Positions 17,751 through 26,657 of a DNA stretch of 64,000 bases are shown one piece after another. The stretch comes from Pelagicoccus sp. SDUM812005 (GTDB lineage Bacteria; Verrucomicrobiota; Verrucomicrobiia; Opitutales; Opitutaceae). Every line of letters starts with the position of its first letter. Position 1 is the first letter of the stretch. The position numbers and the translations under genes were made by a program. Under the pieces are notes generated by a model. It was not told the DNA's origin. It saw only the letters and a list, made by a program, of their open reading frames with translations, and searched no databases. Location: assembly GCF_031127875.1 (NCBI RefSeq), contig NZ_JARXIA010000005.1:1-64000 (forward strand), written 5' to 3'.

Positions 17751-17908
17751 AATCGATTGGGTTTTGATTTAAGGGCGCTTTTAGGCCCGACTTAGTGTTT
17801 CAGAGCGAAAGGGAAATTCGATGCGTCAGCGGTACGGGTTCCCGAAACCGCACTACTACGCCCTTAAACGCGCTGGCTTGCCCATACCCTCACACAAGAT
17901 CCGATTTT

Positions 17909-20900
17909 TTACGCGTTCCTCCTTCGGAACTTGCTGCCCAATTCCGCAAACCCGCAATAGAGCACCGGAACGAAGAATATCGTCAGGATCGCGAGCAACA
18001 TACCGCCAAACGAAGGTATCGCCATCGGGACCATGATGTCGGAACCGCGGCCCACTGAGGTAAGGACCGGCAACAAGGCCAATATGGTGGTCGCGCTCGT
18101 CATCATGGCAGGTCGCACGCGCCTGGAAGCGCCTTCCACCACGCGACGGCGGATCTCTTGGGGAGACCCAGGCGGCGCTTCCCGGAATCGCTGCTCCAGG
18201 TAGGTCGCCATAATCACGCCGTCATCCGTCGCGATCCCAAACAGAGCCAGAAAGCCGACCCAAACCGCCACGCTCAGGTTGATGGTATCCACTTGAAAAA
18301 GCTCTCTGAGGTTGAACCCGAAGATCGAGAAATCGAGGAACCACGCCTGTCCATACAGCCAGACAAGGGTGAAACCTCCCGACCACGCAAAGGCAATCCC
18401 ACTGAATACGAGCAAGGTTACGAGCACCTTCCTGAAATTCAGATACAAGATCAGGAAGATTGCGAACAGGGCAACGGGCAACACGATGCTAAGACGCTTC
18501 TCAGCCCTGACCTGATTCTCATAGCTCCCCGTGAATCGATAACTCACACCGGCTGGGATCACCAGCCCGCCGCTGGCGATTTTGTCTTGGAGGAAAGCTT
18601 GGGCCTGCTCGACCACCTCGACCTCCGCGTATCCATCGACCTTATCGAAGATCACGTATCCCACGAGGAAGGTATCCTCGCTCTTGATGACCTGAGGGCC
18701 GCGCACGTAGTTAATGGTAGCTAATTCGCGCAGCGGGACCTGAGTACCGTTAGGCGATGCGACCAGTATCCGCTCGATGGATTCAATCGTATCGCGAAGC
18801 TCTCGCATATAGCGCACTCGCACCGGATAGCGCTCCCGGCCTTCGACGGTCTGAGTAATCGGCTTTCCGCCTATGGCTACTTCGATGACTTCCTGCACCG
18901 TCGTAATCTTCACGCCGTAGCGAGCGATTGCGTCCCGGTCGATATCGATCTCAAGGTAGGGCTTACCTACGATACGGTCCGCCAAAACGGCCTCTTTCTT
19001 GATCGCAGGAACTTGCTTGAGCAAACCTTCGATATCAAGGGCCACCTTTTCCAAAGTCTCCAGGTTCGGACCGTAAACCTTTAGCCCCATGGGCGCTCTC
19101 ATACCGCTTTGCAACATGACGATGCGAGCCGCGATCGGCTGCAGTTTCGGCGCCGAAGTAGTGCCAGGGATGGATGCCGCCTTCACGATTTCATTCCAAA
19201 TGTCGTCGGGACTCCGAATCTCGTCGCGCCACTGGCGGAAAGGCCGGCCGTCCGGGTCGAGCACCAATTCGCCGCTCTCGTCGCGTACAAACGCGTCAGC
19301 CTTTTCGTCGTAGGCGAAGCTGAGCACGCGGCCGTCTTGGTCCGTTATAAATTCCGACTTGTAGGAGATGATCGTCTCGATCATCGAGATCGGCGCTGGA
19401 TCGAGCGGACTTTCCACGCGGCCGATCTTGCCCACCGCGCTTTCGACCTCAGGAATGGCATTGATGGCCATGTCTTGTTTTCTCAATACATCCATAGCCT
19501 CGCCAATCGAAGCGTGAGGCATGGTCGTAGGCATCAGCAGATAAGATCCTTCGTCGAGCGTAGGCATGAACTCCTTTCCAAGGCCGGGCATCTTGTGGCT
19601 CATGGCCACGTAGGCATCCGTTTGCTTCGCCCACCCGGGCATCCACCCGAAGCTCCTCTCCCAGCCAAGCCATGCCGTGAAGCCGAACAATAAGATGAGC
19701 AAGCTTCCCAAAACAAATAGCAGCTTTACCTTTAGCAGCGCCGCAAGAATTCGCGGGTAGAAGCGAATAAAGAGGTAGAAGAACCCCAGCAGTCCCCCGA
19801 CCGTCAGCAACACGAACGCCACATTGCGCGCCGCATACTCCGGCCCGAGCGGCTTCCAATCGAAGGCAAGCCACACCGCGACGACCCCGGCCACGATGAA
19901 GTTAAAGCTGAACAGCGTTTTGCGCTGCACCTTCTCGGGAATGCGTGGGCTTGCGATTTGAAAGGCGGCGCTAGCCACCAACAGCAACCCCAGCCACCAA
20001 GGGAACCAAGCAAGAGCGAATGGACCCACCACCCCGCAAAGCGCGACCACGCCCCACAAGCTAAGCCTTGCGATGTTCGATTTTGAACGGCCGGCGACAA
20101 ACCAATGGGCCAGCGGCGGGATCACGGTGAGGGCCACCACAATGGAGCCGACCAAGGCAAAAGTCTTGGTGTAGGCGAGCGGTCGAAAGAGCTTACCCTC
20201 CGCCGCCTGCATGGTGAACACCGGCAGGAAGCTGATCACCGTCGTCAAAACCGCTGTCACCACGGCGCTAGCCACCTCCGTGCAAGCCCGATAAACAACC
20301 TCCAGTCGACTCTCCTCCTCGGACGCCTCGTCCAGATGCTTGAGTATATTTTCGATCAGAACCACCCCCATGTCGACGATCGTACCGATGGCGATGGCGA
20401 TGCCAGAAAGAGCGACCACGTTCGCATCCACCCCAAAGAGCTTCATGCCAATGAAGGAAAAGAGAACCGCGAGCGGCAGGACGCCTGAAATCAAAGCCGC
20501 GCTCCGTAGGTGCAGAACCATTACAACAACCACAATGATCGTAACCAAAATCTGCTGACGCACCGCGTCCTCGAGCGTTCCAAGCGTTTCGTAGATCAAA
20601 CCGGTACGGTCGTAGAACGGAACGATTTTTACCTGACTCACCGTTCCGTCTTCCAAAGTCTTTTTAGGCAGGCCGGGCGAGATCTCCGCTATCTTTTCCT
20701 TAACGCGCTTGATTACCGCGAGCGGGTTCTCGCCGTAGCGAGTGACTACCACGCCACCCACCGCTTCAGCTCCCGCCTTGTCGAGAGCGCCACGCCTGAG
20801 GGCGGGGCCAAATTCGACTTCTGCGACCTGATCGAGCGTGATCGGAATGTTATCGCGCTGCGTAATGACCGTCTTACGGAGGTCATCCAAGCTTTCGATA

Positions 20901-21685
20901 AAGCCCAAGCCACGAATCACGTATTCGACGGAATTGATCTCAATGGTTCGCGCTCCTACGTCCAGATTACTGCCCCGAACCGCATCGTAAACCTCGTTCA
21001 AGGCGATACCGTAAGACCGCAAGGCATCCGGATCTACGTCGACCTGGTACTCCTTCACGTAACCGCCGATGGAAGCAACCTCAGCGACCCCATCAACCCC
21101 TTGCAAGGCGTAGCGCACGTACCAATCTTGGGCGCTCCGCAATTCGTCGAGATCCCAGCCTCCACTCGGCTCGCCTTCCGAATCCATCCCCTCCAGCGTG
21201 TACCAAAAGACTTGTCCCAAGGCAGTCGCATCCGGACCGAGCTGGGGCGATACTCCTTGCGGCAAAGTGCCAGACGGCAAGCTGTTAAGCTTTTCCAAGA
21301 TACGGCTTCGCGTCCAGTAGAACTCAGCATCCTCCTTGAAGATGATGTAGATCGACGAGAACCCGAACATCGAATAACTTCGAACCGTCTTCACCTGAGG
21401 CAGCCCGAGCAGGGCGCTGGTAAGCGGATAGGTAATCTGGTCCTCGATGTCCTGCGGGGACCGTCCCATCCATTCCGTGAATACGATCTGCTGGTTTTCT
21501 CCTATATCCGGGATGGCGTCCACCGGTACCGGATCCCGCGGCAAGGACCTGCTTTCCCAATCGAAGGGAGCAACCATAATCCCCCACAGGATCAGGCCGG
21601 CGGTAAAGAGAGCAACAACAAGCTTGTTCTCTAAGCAGAAGCGTATCAACCCGTTGATAGGATTTCCCTTCGGACTAGTGGCCAT
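17909..21685 (-). CDS. cusA: CusA-type heavy-metal RND efflux transporter
   Basis: 1258 residues, about 200 longer than E. coli CusA. It is an inner-membrane RND pump of the HME family: N-terminal span, PDIGENQQIVFTEW and GRSPQDIEDQITYPL (porter domain), the span with IGTIVDMGVVLIEN, and GIATDDGVIMATYLEQR near the end. Together with CusB and a TolC-type channel it exports Cu(I)/Ag(I) across both membranes. The extra length comes from additional hydrophobic segments in the middle (about 530-690) and a charged insert near 800-860. The start overlaps the end of cusB by 11 nt. Metal preference is inferred from neighbours. Confidence 0.92.
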   Translation of the reverse strand: MATSPKGNPINGLIRFCLENKLVVALFTAGLILWGIMVAPFDWESRSLPRDPVPVDAIPDIGENQQIVFTEWMGRSPQDIEDQITYPLTSALLGLPQVKTVRSYSMFGFSSIYIIFKEDAEFYWTRSRILEKLNSLPSGTLPQGVSPQLGPDATALGQVFWYTLEGMDSEGEPSGGWDLDELRSAQDWYVRYALQGVDGVAEVASIGGYVKEYQVDVDPDALRSYGIALNEVYDAVRGSNLDVGARTIEINSVEYVIRGLGFIESLDDLRKTVITQRDNIPITLDQVAEVEFGPALRRGALDKAGAEAVGGVVVTRYGENPLAVIKRVKEKIAEISPGLPKKTLEDGTVSQVKIVPFYDRTGLIYETLGTLEDAVRQQILVTIIVVVVMVLHLRSAALISGVLPLAVLFSFIGMKLFGVDANVVALSGIAIAIGTIVDMGVVLIENILKHLDEASEEESRLEVVYRACTEVASAVVTAVLTTVISFLPVFTMQAAEGKLFRPLAYTKTFALVGSIVVALTVIPPLAHWFVAGRSKSNIARLSLWGVVALCGVVGPFALAWFPWWLGLLLVASAAFQIASPRIPEKVQRKTLFSFNFIVAGVVAVWLAFDWKPLGPEYAARNVAFVLLTVGGLLGFFYLFIRFYPRILAALLKVKLLFVLGSLLILLFGFTAWLGWERSFGWMPGWAKQTDAYVAMSHKMPGLGKEFMPTLDEGSYLLMPTTMPHASIGEAMDVLRKQDMAINAIPEVESAVGKIGRVESPLDPAPISMIETIISYKSEFITDQDGRVLSFAYDEKADAFVRDESGELVLDPDGRPFRQWRDEIRSPDDIWNEIVKAASIPGTTSAPKLQPIAARIVMLQSGMRAPMGLKVYGPNLETLEKVALDIEGLLKQVPAIKKEAVLADRIVGKPYLEIDIDRDAIARYGVKITTVQEVIEVAIGGKPITQTVEGRERYPVRVRYMRELRDTIESIERILVASPNGTQVPLRELATINYVRGPQVIKSEDTFLVGYVIFDKVDGYAEVEVVEQAQAFLQDKIASGGLVIPAGVSYRFTGSYENQVRAEKRLSIVLPVALFAIFLILYLNFRKVLVTLLVFSGIAFAWSGGFTLVWLYGQAWFLDFSIFGFNLRELFQVDTINLSVAVWVGFLALFGIATDDGVIMATYLEQRFREAPPGSPQEIRRRVVEGASRRVRPAMMTSATTILALLPVLTSVGRGSDIMVPMAIPSFGGMLLAILTIFFVPVLYCGFAELGSKFRRRNA

Positions 21686-23600
21686 GGCTATCGTGAGCGT
21701 CCTCGCTATCGCTTATTGTTTCCCGAACTTCGCCGCACGTGAGCATCATCGCCCCAAAGTACGGGTTCTGCAACGGCTCTCCGCTTTGCAGCCAATCGGC
21801 TCCACGATCTGGATACACCATGGGACAATGCATCACCGTGAGCGATCGGTCGAAAACGCTCGGCTTAGCCTTCGCCGCGGCGATCATCGCGTTCGAAAGA
21901 TCTTCGAAATGAGGCCTGCGCAGGGCGTCTAGACTCTCCGCCTCTAGCATCTCGCGCAGCAACTCGAGCAGCTCGCCAGCGGAGGCGCTTGCTTCGGACA
22001 TCCCCTTGACAGCAGACTTCGCCGCATCGAGGTCGTCGCCTGCCAAAGCCGCCTGCAATGCCAGATAGTCAGCTGTCAACCGGGCCGCTTGTTCGGGTTC
22101 GATCCGCAGCGCTGCCGCTTCATGACCGCTGCCATCGGCCTCGCTGCGAGTAGACGACGGTCCATGGTCATGCCCAGGAGGCGGCCCTCCTCCCTGAGTG
22201 TTCATCATACTGGGTTTGGCTTGAATCTGAAGCGCGCTGTCGATCTTGAAAGCCCCTTTGCTCACGATACGATCTCCTTCCTGCAGCCCGGCCGCTACGA
22301 TAAAATGTTCGCCGGCTCGTGGACCGAGAGTGATCTCGCGCCCTTCGTAAGTAGGTCGCTCCGTATCCGGTTTTTCGATATAAACGACGGCGCGTTCGCC
22401 CGTTCGCAGTACCGCTGACGCAGGCACGTAGAGCGGAGCTTCCTGAGTTTCGTCGCGTACGTATCCAAGTTCCTGCGCCGGTACGAGATCCATACCGCAC
22501 ACGTCACATTCTCCGGGCGCGTCCTTCACGATTTCCGGATGCATGGGACTGATCCACTTGCCAGCGAATTCGGGAGCGTAGACCTTTCCGCCTTCCGCAA
22601 GGCGCGCCTCGACGCGCCCTTTGGCAAACATGCCGGGCTTGAGCCGGCCGTCCCGATTCGGCACGTTGACGCGCACCTGCACAGTACGCGTCTTGCTATC
22701 GACCTCCGGCTCGATAAAGGCAATCTGCCCATGGAACGTTTCGCCGGGAAAGGCTTGGACGGAAAAAGCCACTTCCTGCCCGTAGCGAAGCCAAGCAAGA
22801 TCCGACTCGTAGGCATCTAGGAAGAGCCAAAGCTCGTTAAGGTCCACGATCCGAAATAGCGATTCGCCCGTTTTGACGTAGTCACCTTCGTTCACTTTTT
22901 TGGATACAACCACGCCGCCAATCGGAGCCCGCAGGGTAAAGTGGTCCTTGGCTTGTCCCCTTTCAAGAATGGCATCGATCTGGTCGGGCAAAAGATCCCA
23001 GAGTCGCAACTTTTCGCGAGCGGCCGCCGTGATCGAAGATCCGGGATCGCTGCGATAGGACGTAAGCAGTTCGCGCTGCGCAGTCAGCAGCTCGGGGCTA
23101 TAGACCCTGGCGAGGTGCTCGCCTTGCTTCACGGCAATGCCGGTGTAGTTGACGAACAACTCGTCGATACGGGCTGGAAAGCGGGCCGTAAGCGATTTTT
23201 CTTTGGTCTCGTCGTAGGCCAGCTTGCCCACCAAGCGTACCTCAGCCTTAGGAAAACCGCGCTGGACGGGAGTGGTCTGTATCTCGGCGAGAGCTCGAGA
23301 GCTTTTGCTCATGCTCATAACCCGTGGTCCTTCGTCCGCTCCTTCATCCTTTTCCAAAGGTATTAAGTCCATGCCGCAGATTGGGCAATCGCCGGGAGCG
23401 GGCTGCTGGATCTGCGGGTGCATGGAACAGGTCCAAATACTTGGTTCTACCGAAGCGGACGGTTCGCCCGCCGCAGCCGAGCCAGCCGTAGCGTGGTCAT
23501 GCCCCCCATCGGGAACAAAGGCGAAGCGGCCGATCCCGAGCCCTAGGAGAAGCGCTACGCCGGCCACTGCGGCCATGGTGGAAAGAGGTTTGCTTTTCAT
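21675..23600 (-). CDS. cusB: CusB-type periplasmic adaptor with two metal-binding domains and a C-terminal DUF3347
   Basis: 641 residues. An N-terminal membrane anchor precedes a heavy-metal-binding domain (TCSMHPQI ... CPICGMDLIPL, about 58-84), then the membrane-fusion barrel-sandwich and beta-barrel parts. A second metal-binding unit (SPMHPEI ... CDVCGMDL) is inserted after the barrel, and a full DUF3347 domain closes the protein (MHCPMVY ... NPYFGAMMLTCG). CusB proteins bridge CusA and the outer-membrane channel and hand over Cu(I). Having three metal-binding modules in one chain is unusual compared with E. coli CusB (about 400 residues). ATG overlaps the TolC stop as ATGA. Confidence 0.9.
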   Translation of the reverse strand: MKSKPLSTMAAVAGVALLLGLGIGRFAFVPDGGHDHATAGSAAAGEPSASVEPSIWTCSMHPQIQQPAPGDCPICGMDLIPLEKDEGADEGPRVMSMSKSSRALAEIQTTPVQRGFPKAEVRLVGKLAYDETKEKSLTARFPARIDELFVNYTGIAVKQGEHLARVYSPELLTAQRELLTSYRSDPGSSITAAAREKLRLWDLLPDQIDAILERGQAKDHFTLRAPIGGVVVSKKVNEGDYVKTGESLFRIVDLNELWLFLDAYESDLAWLRYGQEVAFSVQAFPGETFHGQIAFIEPEVDSKTRTVQVRVNVPNRDGRLKPGMFAKGRVEARLAEGGKVYAPEFAGKWISPMHPEIVKDAPGECDVCGMDLVPAQELGYVRDETQEAPLYVPASAVLRTGERAVVYIEKPDTERPTYEGREITLGPRAGEHFIVAAGLQEGDRIVSKGAFKIDSALQIQAKPSMMNTQGGGPPPGHDHGPSSTRSEADGSGHEAAALRIEPEQAARLTADYLALQAALAGDDLDAAKSAVKGMSEASASAGELLELLREMLEAESLDALRRPHFEDLSNAMIAAAKAKPSVFDRSLTVMHCPMVYPDRGADWLQSGEPLQNPYFGAMMLTCGEVRETISDSEDAHDSHGH

Positions 23601-24940
23601 TTCGATTCAGAGGCTTGAAAGGTTCCGAGAATGGGTTGGTTCGCGATCGCCTGAGCTGTGACCAGCTGCTGCCACGCGTCGGCTGCTGCCCGCCAATAAA
23701 GCATTTGCAATTCGAGCAGCGAACGTTCGCTGTCGATCACTTCGAGAATTCCCGTTCGGCCGCTTTGGTAGCTGGCGCGGCTGTTCTCGACCGCCTGCTC
23801 CGCAAGGCCAAGAAGCTCGTCCCCGTACAACTTGAGACGACGGTTCGCGTCCACCAGCGACGAGAGGCTGCTGGCTAGGTCGGCCTTGAGAGCGTTGAGA
23901 CGATTTTCGTATTCGGACTCGAAGGCTTGCCGAGACAAGGCCGCTTCCGCTTGGGCGGAACGGTTTTTCTTCGTCCACAACGGAACGTTCACCCCGAAGG
24001 TGATCCCCCAAGCATCCTTGCCGGAGTCGATACTCATCGCGGGCGTCGCGAGCTCGCCGATTTGCATATAAGTAAGGCCGACAGTGAAATCGGGCCGGGC
24101 CCCGAGCTTGGCCAATTCGCTGCGAACACCTGCGCTCGCAATCTTGCGTTCAAGCATCTGCAGCTCGGGATTGCTGGCCTCGATGGCTGCCAACAAGGCC
24201 TCGGCATCCGGCGCCACGAGATCCGGCTTACGCCATTCAGGCCAGGGAAGCGCGCCGGCGTGCGGAAGAGCCAACAGTTCGCTCAACTTTGCGGATTGAG
24301 TGACGCGGGCCTGCCGCAGCGACTGGAGACGGTCGCTCACCTTGCCGATTTCCACCTTCAGCCGCAGCAAGGCGTTCAAGTCTCCGCCCGACTTGACCCT
24401 CTCCTCCACGATCGGCTCCAGCTGCTCGAGCAAGGCCACGTTCTCCTCGGTGAGCTGCGTCGCACGTTGGGTAAAGCCGTACTCGTAGTACATCGAGGCA
24501 ACCGTGCGAGCCAGCATGAGCTGCTGGCTTTGGTAGGCAAACCAGAGCGCTTCCGCTTCTTCGCTGATAGCCCTTTCTCGGGCATCAAGCGTACCAAACC
24601 AAGGTATCTTCTGGCTGGCCATGAACACATTCTCCTGCGGTCCGTTGCGCGTTTGCACAGACTCGACAAAATGGGTCACCTGGAACATGGGATCAGGCAA
24701 AGCGGCCGCTAGCGGGATGCGCTCCCTCGCCGCTTCGTAACGACGTTCGAAGGCTGTAAGCTGAGGATTAGCAGCCTGCGCCCGCTCAAGGTAATCCTCC
24801 AAGGAGGACAACTGGGCCGCAACGTCGGAGCCTTGCGCCCAGAGCGTGGCGCCCCCGCAGATTCCGCCAATAGCGAAGACGGTTAAGCGCAGCCTGTTGA
24901 ATGGGTTACGTAGTCTGAAATTCATCGATACACGTTTCAA
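23597..24940 (-). CDS. TolC/CusC-type outer-membrane efflux protein
   Basis: 447 residues. It has an N-terminal signal peptide (about 10-35) and two homologous coiled-coil/beta-strand repeats of the outer-membrane efflux family, with long Ala/Leu/Glu helices and the typical NPEL segment. It should form the trimeric outer-membrane channel of the CusCBA complex. It is the first gene of the operon tolC-cusB-cusA, coupled to cusB by a four-base overlap. Start ATG 24940; a second Met lies five codons later. It is divergent from the copper storage protein gene, with 167 bp between them. Confidence 0.87.
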   Translation of the reverse strand: MKRVSMNFRLRNPFNRLRLTVFAIGGICGGATLWAQGSDVAAQLSSLEDYLERAQAANPQLTAFERRYEAARERIPLAAALPDPMFQVTHFVESVQTRNGPQENVFMASQKIPWFGTLDARERAISEEAEALWFAYQSQQLMLARTVASMYYEYGFTQRATQLTEENVALLEQLEPIVEERVKSGGDLNALLRLKVEIGKVSDRLQSLRQARVTQSAKLSELLALPHAGALPWPEWRKPDLVAPDAEALLAAIEASNPELQMLERKIASAGVRSELAKLGARPDFTVGLTYMQIGELATPAMSIDSGKDAWGITFGVNVPLWTKKNRSAQAEAALSRQAFESEYENRLNALKADLASSLSSLVDANRRLKLYGDELLGLAEQAVENSRASYQSGRTGILEVIDSERSLLELQMLYWRAAADAWQQLVTAQAIANQPILGTFQASESK

Positions 24941-25030
24941 CGCAAGCCATGGCCGAAACCCTCACAAAAAAACACCGCGCCTTCGCGTTCGAAAAGCGCC
25001 GCCGAGAACTCTCCGGCGAAGCGCGTCTGG

Positions 25031-25072
25031 TATATTATCTGCAAGAAGCTTACGTCCACGCGATCGACGCGT
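25031..25072. promoter_or_regulatory. Divergent copper promoter region with inverted repeat
   Basis: Between the tolC-cusBA operon and the copper storage gene there is an AT-rich -10-like box TATATTAT (25031-25038) and a perfect inverted repeat ACGCG-N5-CGCGT (25058-25072), about 20 nt before the csp ribosome binding site. No good -35 is seen, which fits activator-dependent transcription. The repeat could be an operator, but a chance match is possible given its short arms. Confidence 0.35.
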
Positions 25073-25107
25073 AACAACCACAACCCATTGAAAGGAGACA
25101 ACAAACT

Positions 25108-25434
25108 ATGTCACACGCTCAATACAAGGACTGCATAGAAGCCTGCAACGCCTGCGCCGACGCCTGCGATCACTGCTCCACCGCTTGCCTCGCAGAGGAC
25201 GACGTTAAGATGATGGCAGATTGCATCAAGATCGATATCGATTGCGCTGCAATGTGCCGTCTTGCCGCTGCGGCCATGGCGAGAGGCTCCTCGTTCGTCG
25301 ACGAGTTCTGCCGACTCTGTTCCGACCTTTGCGAAAAATGCGCGGAAGAATGCAGCAAGCACGAAGCGCAGCATTGCAAGGACTGCGCGGAAGCCTGCCG
25401 CAAGTGCGTCGATGCCTGCCGCCAAATGGCATAA
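25108..25434 (+). CDS. Csp-type four-helix copper storage protein
   Basis: 108 residues, 19 of them cysteine, arranged mostly as CxxxC and CxxC pairs along predicted helices (for example 9, 13, 16, 20, 23, 27 and 90, 93, 97, 100, 104). This is the pattern of the four-helix-bundle Csp family (formerly DUF326), in which thiolates lining the core of a tetramer bind many Cu(I) ions. There is no signal peptide, so it is a cytosolic Csp3-like form. A strong ribosome binding site AAGGAG (25092-25097) fixes the start. It is divergent from the Cus efflux operon and therefore likely copper-induced. Confidence 0.9.
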   Translation: MSHAQYKDCIEACNACADACDHCSTACLAEDDVKMMADCIKIDIDCAAMCRLAAAAMARGSSFVDEFCRLCSDLCEKCAEECSKHEAQHCKDCAEACRKCVDACRQMA

Positions 25435-25655
25435 ACGAACCCCCTTGGCTGCCCGGCGTCTATACCCGGGCGGCAACCTATCTAAGAGATGCGAACGTCA
25501 TTAGCGCGAGATCGATGGACAAAATCCAAAACCGTTGTGAAACCGCATGACGATCTAAACGGCTCGTGGAAATGGGACGCGAACCCCACCGTCCTCTCCG
25601 CAACCGAGACTTCAGCTGCATGTCCTGCTCTACTTAACTGAGCTTTAACGGCGCA

Positions 25656-26657
25656 ATGGAAACCTTGGCTTATCTAGTCGGCATCTCGCTGGTCGCGTTA
25701 GCGCTTTTCGACGTGTATCGCACTGTGCTTGCCAACGGCACCGGGCGCGGCCCCATCGAATCGAAACTGAGCCACTGGACTTGGCTGTCACTTCGCTCGC
25801 TCGGGCGAGAACTCGGAAAACAATCCGCCACCGCTACGATGTGCGGCCCGCTAATCGTGGCGTTATTGCTAGCGGCTTGGTCCGCGACCCTGATGCTTGG
25901 CTTCGCTTTCGTGTACTGGCCACAGCTCGGCGTCGGCATTCAATCGAGCAGCCATGCTTCGCTCGAGTCCTTCGCCTTCGCGTTTTACTACAGTGGATAC
26001 ACCTTAACCACGCTTGGCTTGGGCGACCTTTATCCGGCAAGCTCGTTGCTGCGCACCCTGACAGTCGCTCAATCGTGGTTGGGATTCACCATGCTGACGC
26101 TTTCGATTTCCTACGTTCTCTCCGTATACCAAGCTATCCGTCAGCAGGAAGGCACCGCCCTAAAACCGCATGCCTTGTCGAAGGGAACAGGAAAGGCTAG
26201 ACAAGCCTTCCAATGCCTCCGCGATTCGAGCGATCCTGCAAGCGTCTTCCGCGAGATGCATGCGGACTTCGTCACGATGCATACCTCCCATCACCTGTAT
26301 CCAGTCATCCACTACTTTCATCGCGAGCGCGAGAAATACTCTACGACGCGAATATTCTACCTAGCGCTCGAAGTGACGTCCCTGAAACTCGCCCAAACAG
26401 AGACTTCGGGCCGCGCCGAGGCCGAGCAGTGCTGGGTTACCTTGGAGGACTCCGTACGGGAATTCGCGATGATGATCACCGGCGAGCAGAGCTCCGGCGC
26501 ACCGCAATCCGAGCCGAGCCGCGAGAACATAACTCCTGAAGAATTCTCGGACGCGCGAGATTTCGATTTAGAAACTTACCTAGAAAAACGGGGACGATGG
26601 GAACCCCAGCTACGCGAAATTTGCCGCTATCTCGACGAGGAATGGCCGGAGGAATGA
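25656..26657 (+). CDS. Two-TM potassium channel family protein
   Basis: 333 residues. Hydrophobic segments near 4-22 and 65-90 come first, then a pore loop with the selectivity-filter-like TTLGLGDLYP (about 120-130) and a last span (about 140-165). A long soluble C-terminal half without a recognisable RCK domain follows. The filter GLGD differs slightly from the classic GYGD but occurs in prokaryotic Ion_trans_2 proteins. Ion specificity is therefore likely K+ but not certain. It is translationally coupled to the next gene (stop inside ATGA at 26654) and lies within the copper island, with no obvious copper link. Confidence 0.75.
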   Translation: METLAYLVGISLVALALFDVYRTVLANGTGRGPIESKLSHWTWLSLRSLGRELGKQSATATMCGPLIVALLLAAWSATLMLGFAFVYWPQLGVGIQSSSHASLESFAFAFYYSGYTLTTLGLGDLYPASSLLRTLTVAQSWLGFTMLTLSISYVLSVYQAIRQQEGTALKPHALSKGTGKARQAFQCLRDSSDPASVFREMHADFVTMHTSHHLYPVIHYFHREREKYSTTRIFYLALEVTSLKLAQTETSGRAEAEQCWVTLEDSVREFAMMITGEQSSGAPQSEPSRENITPEEFSDARDFDLETYLEKRGRWEPQLREICRYLDEEWPEE

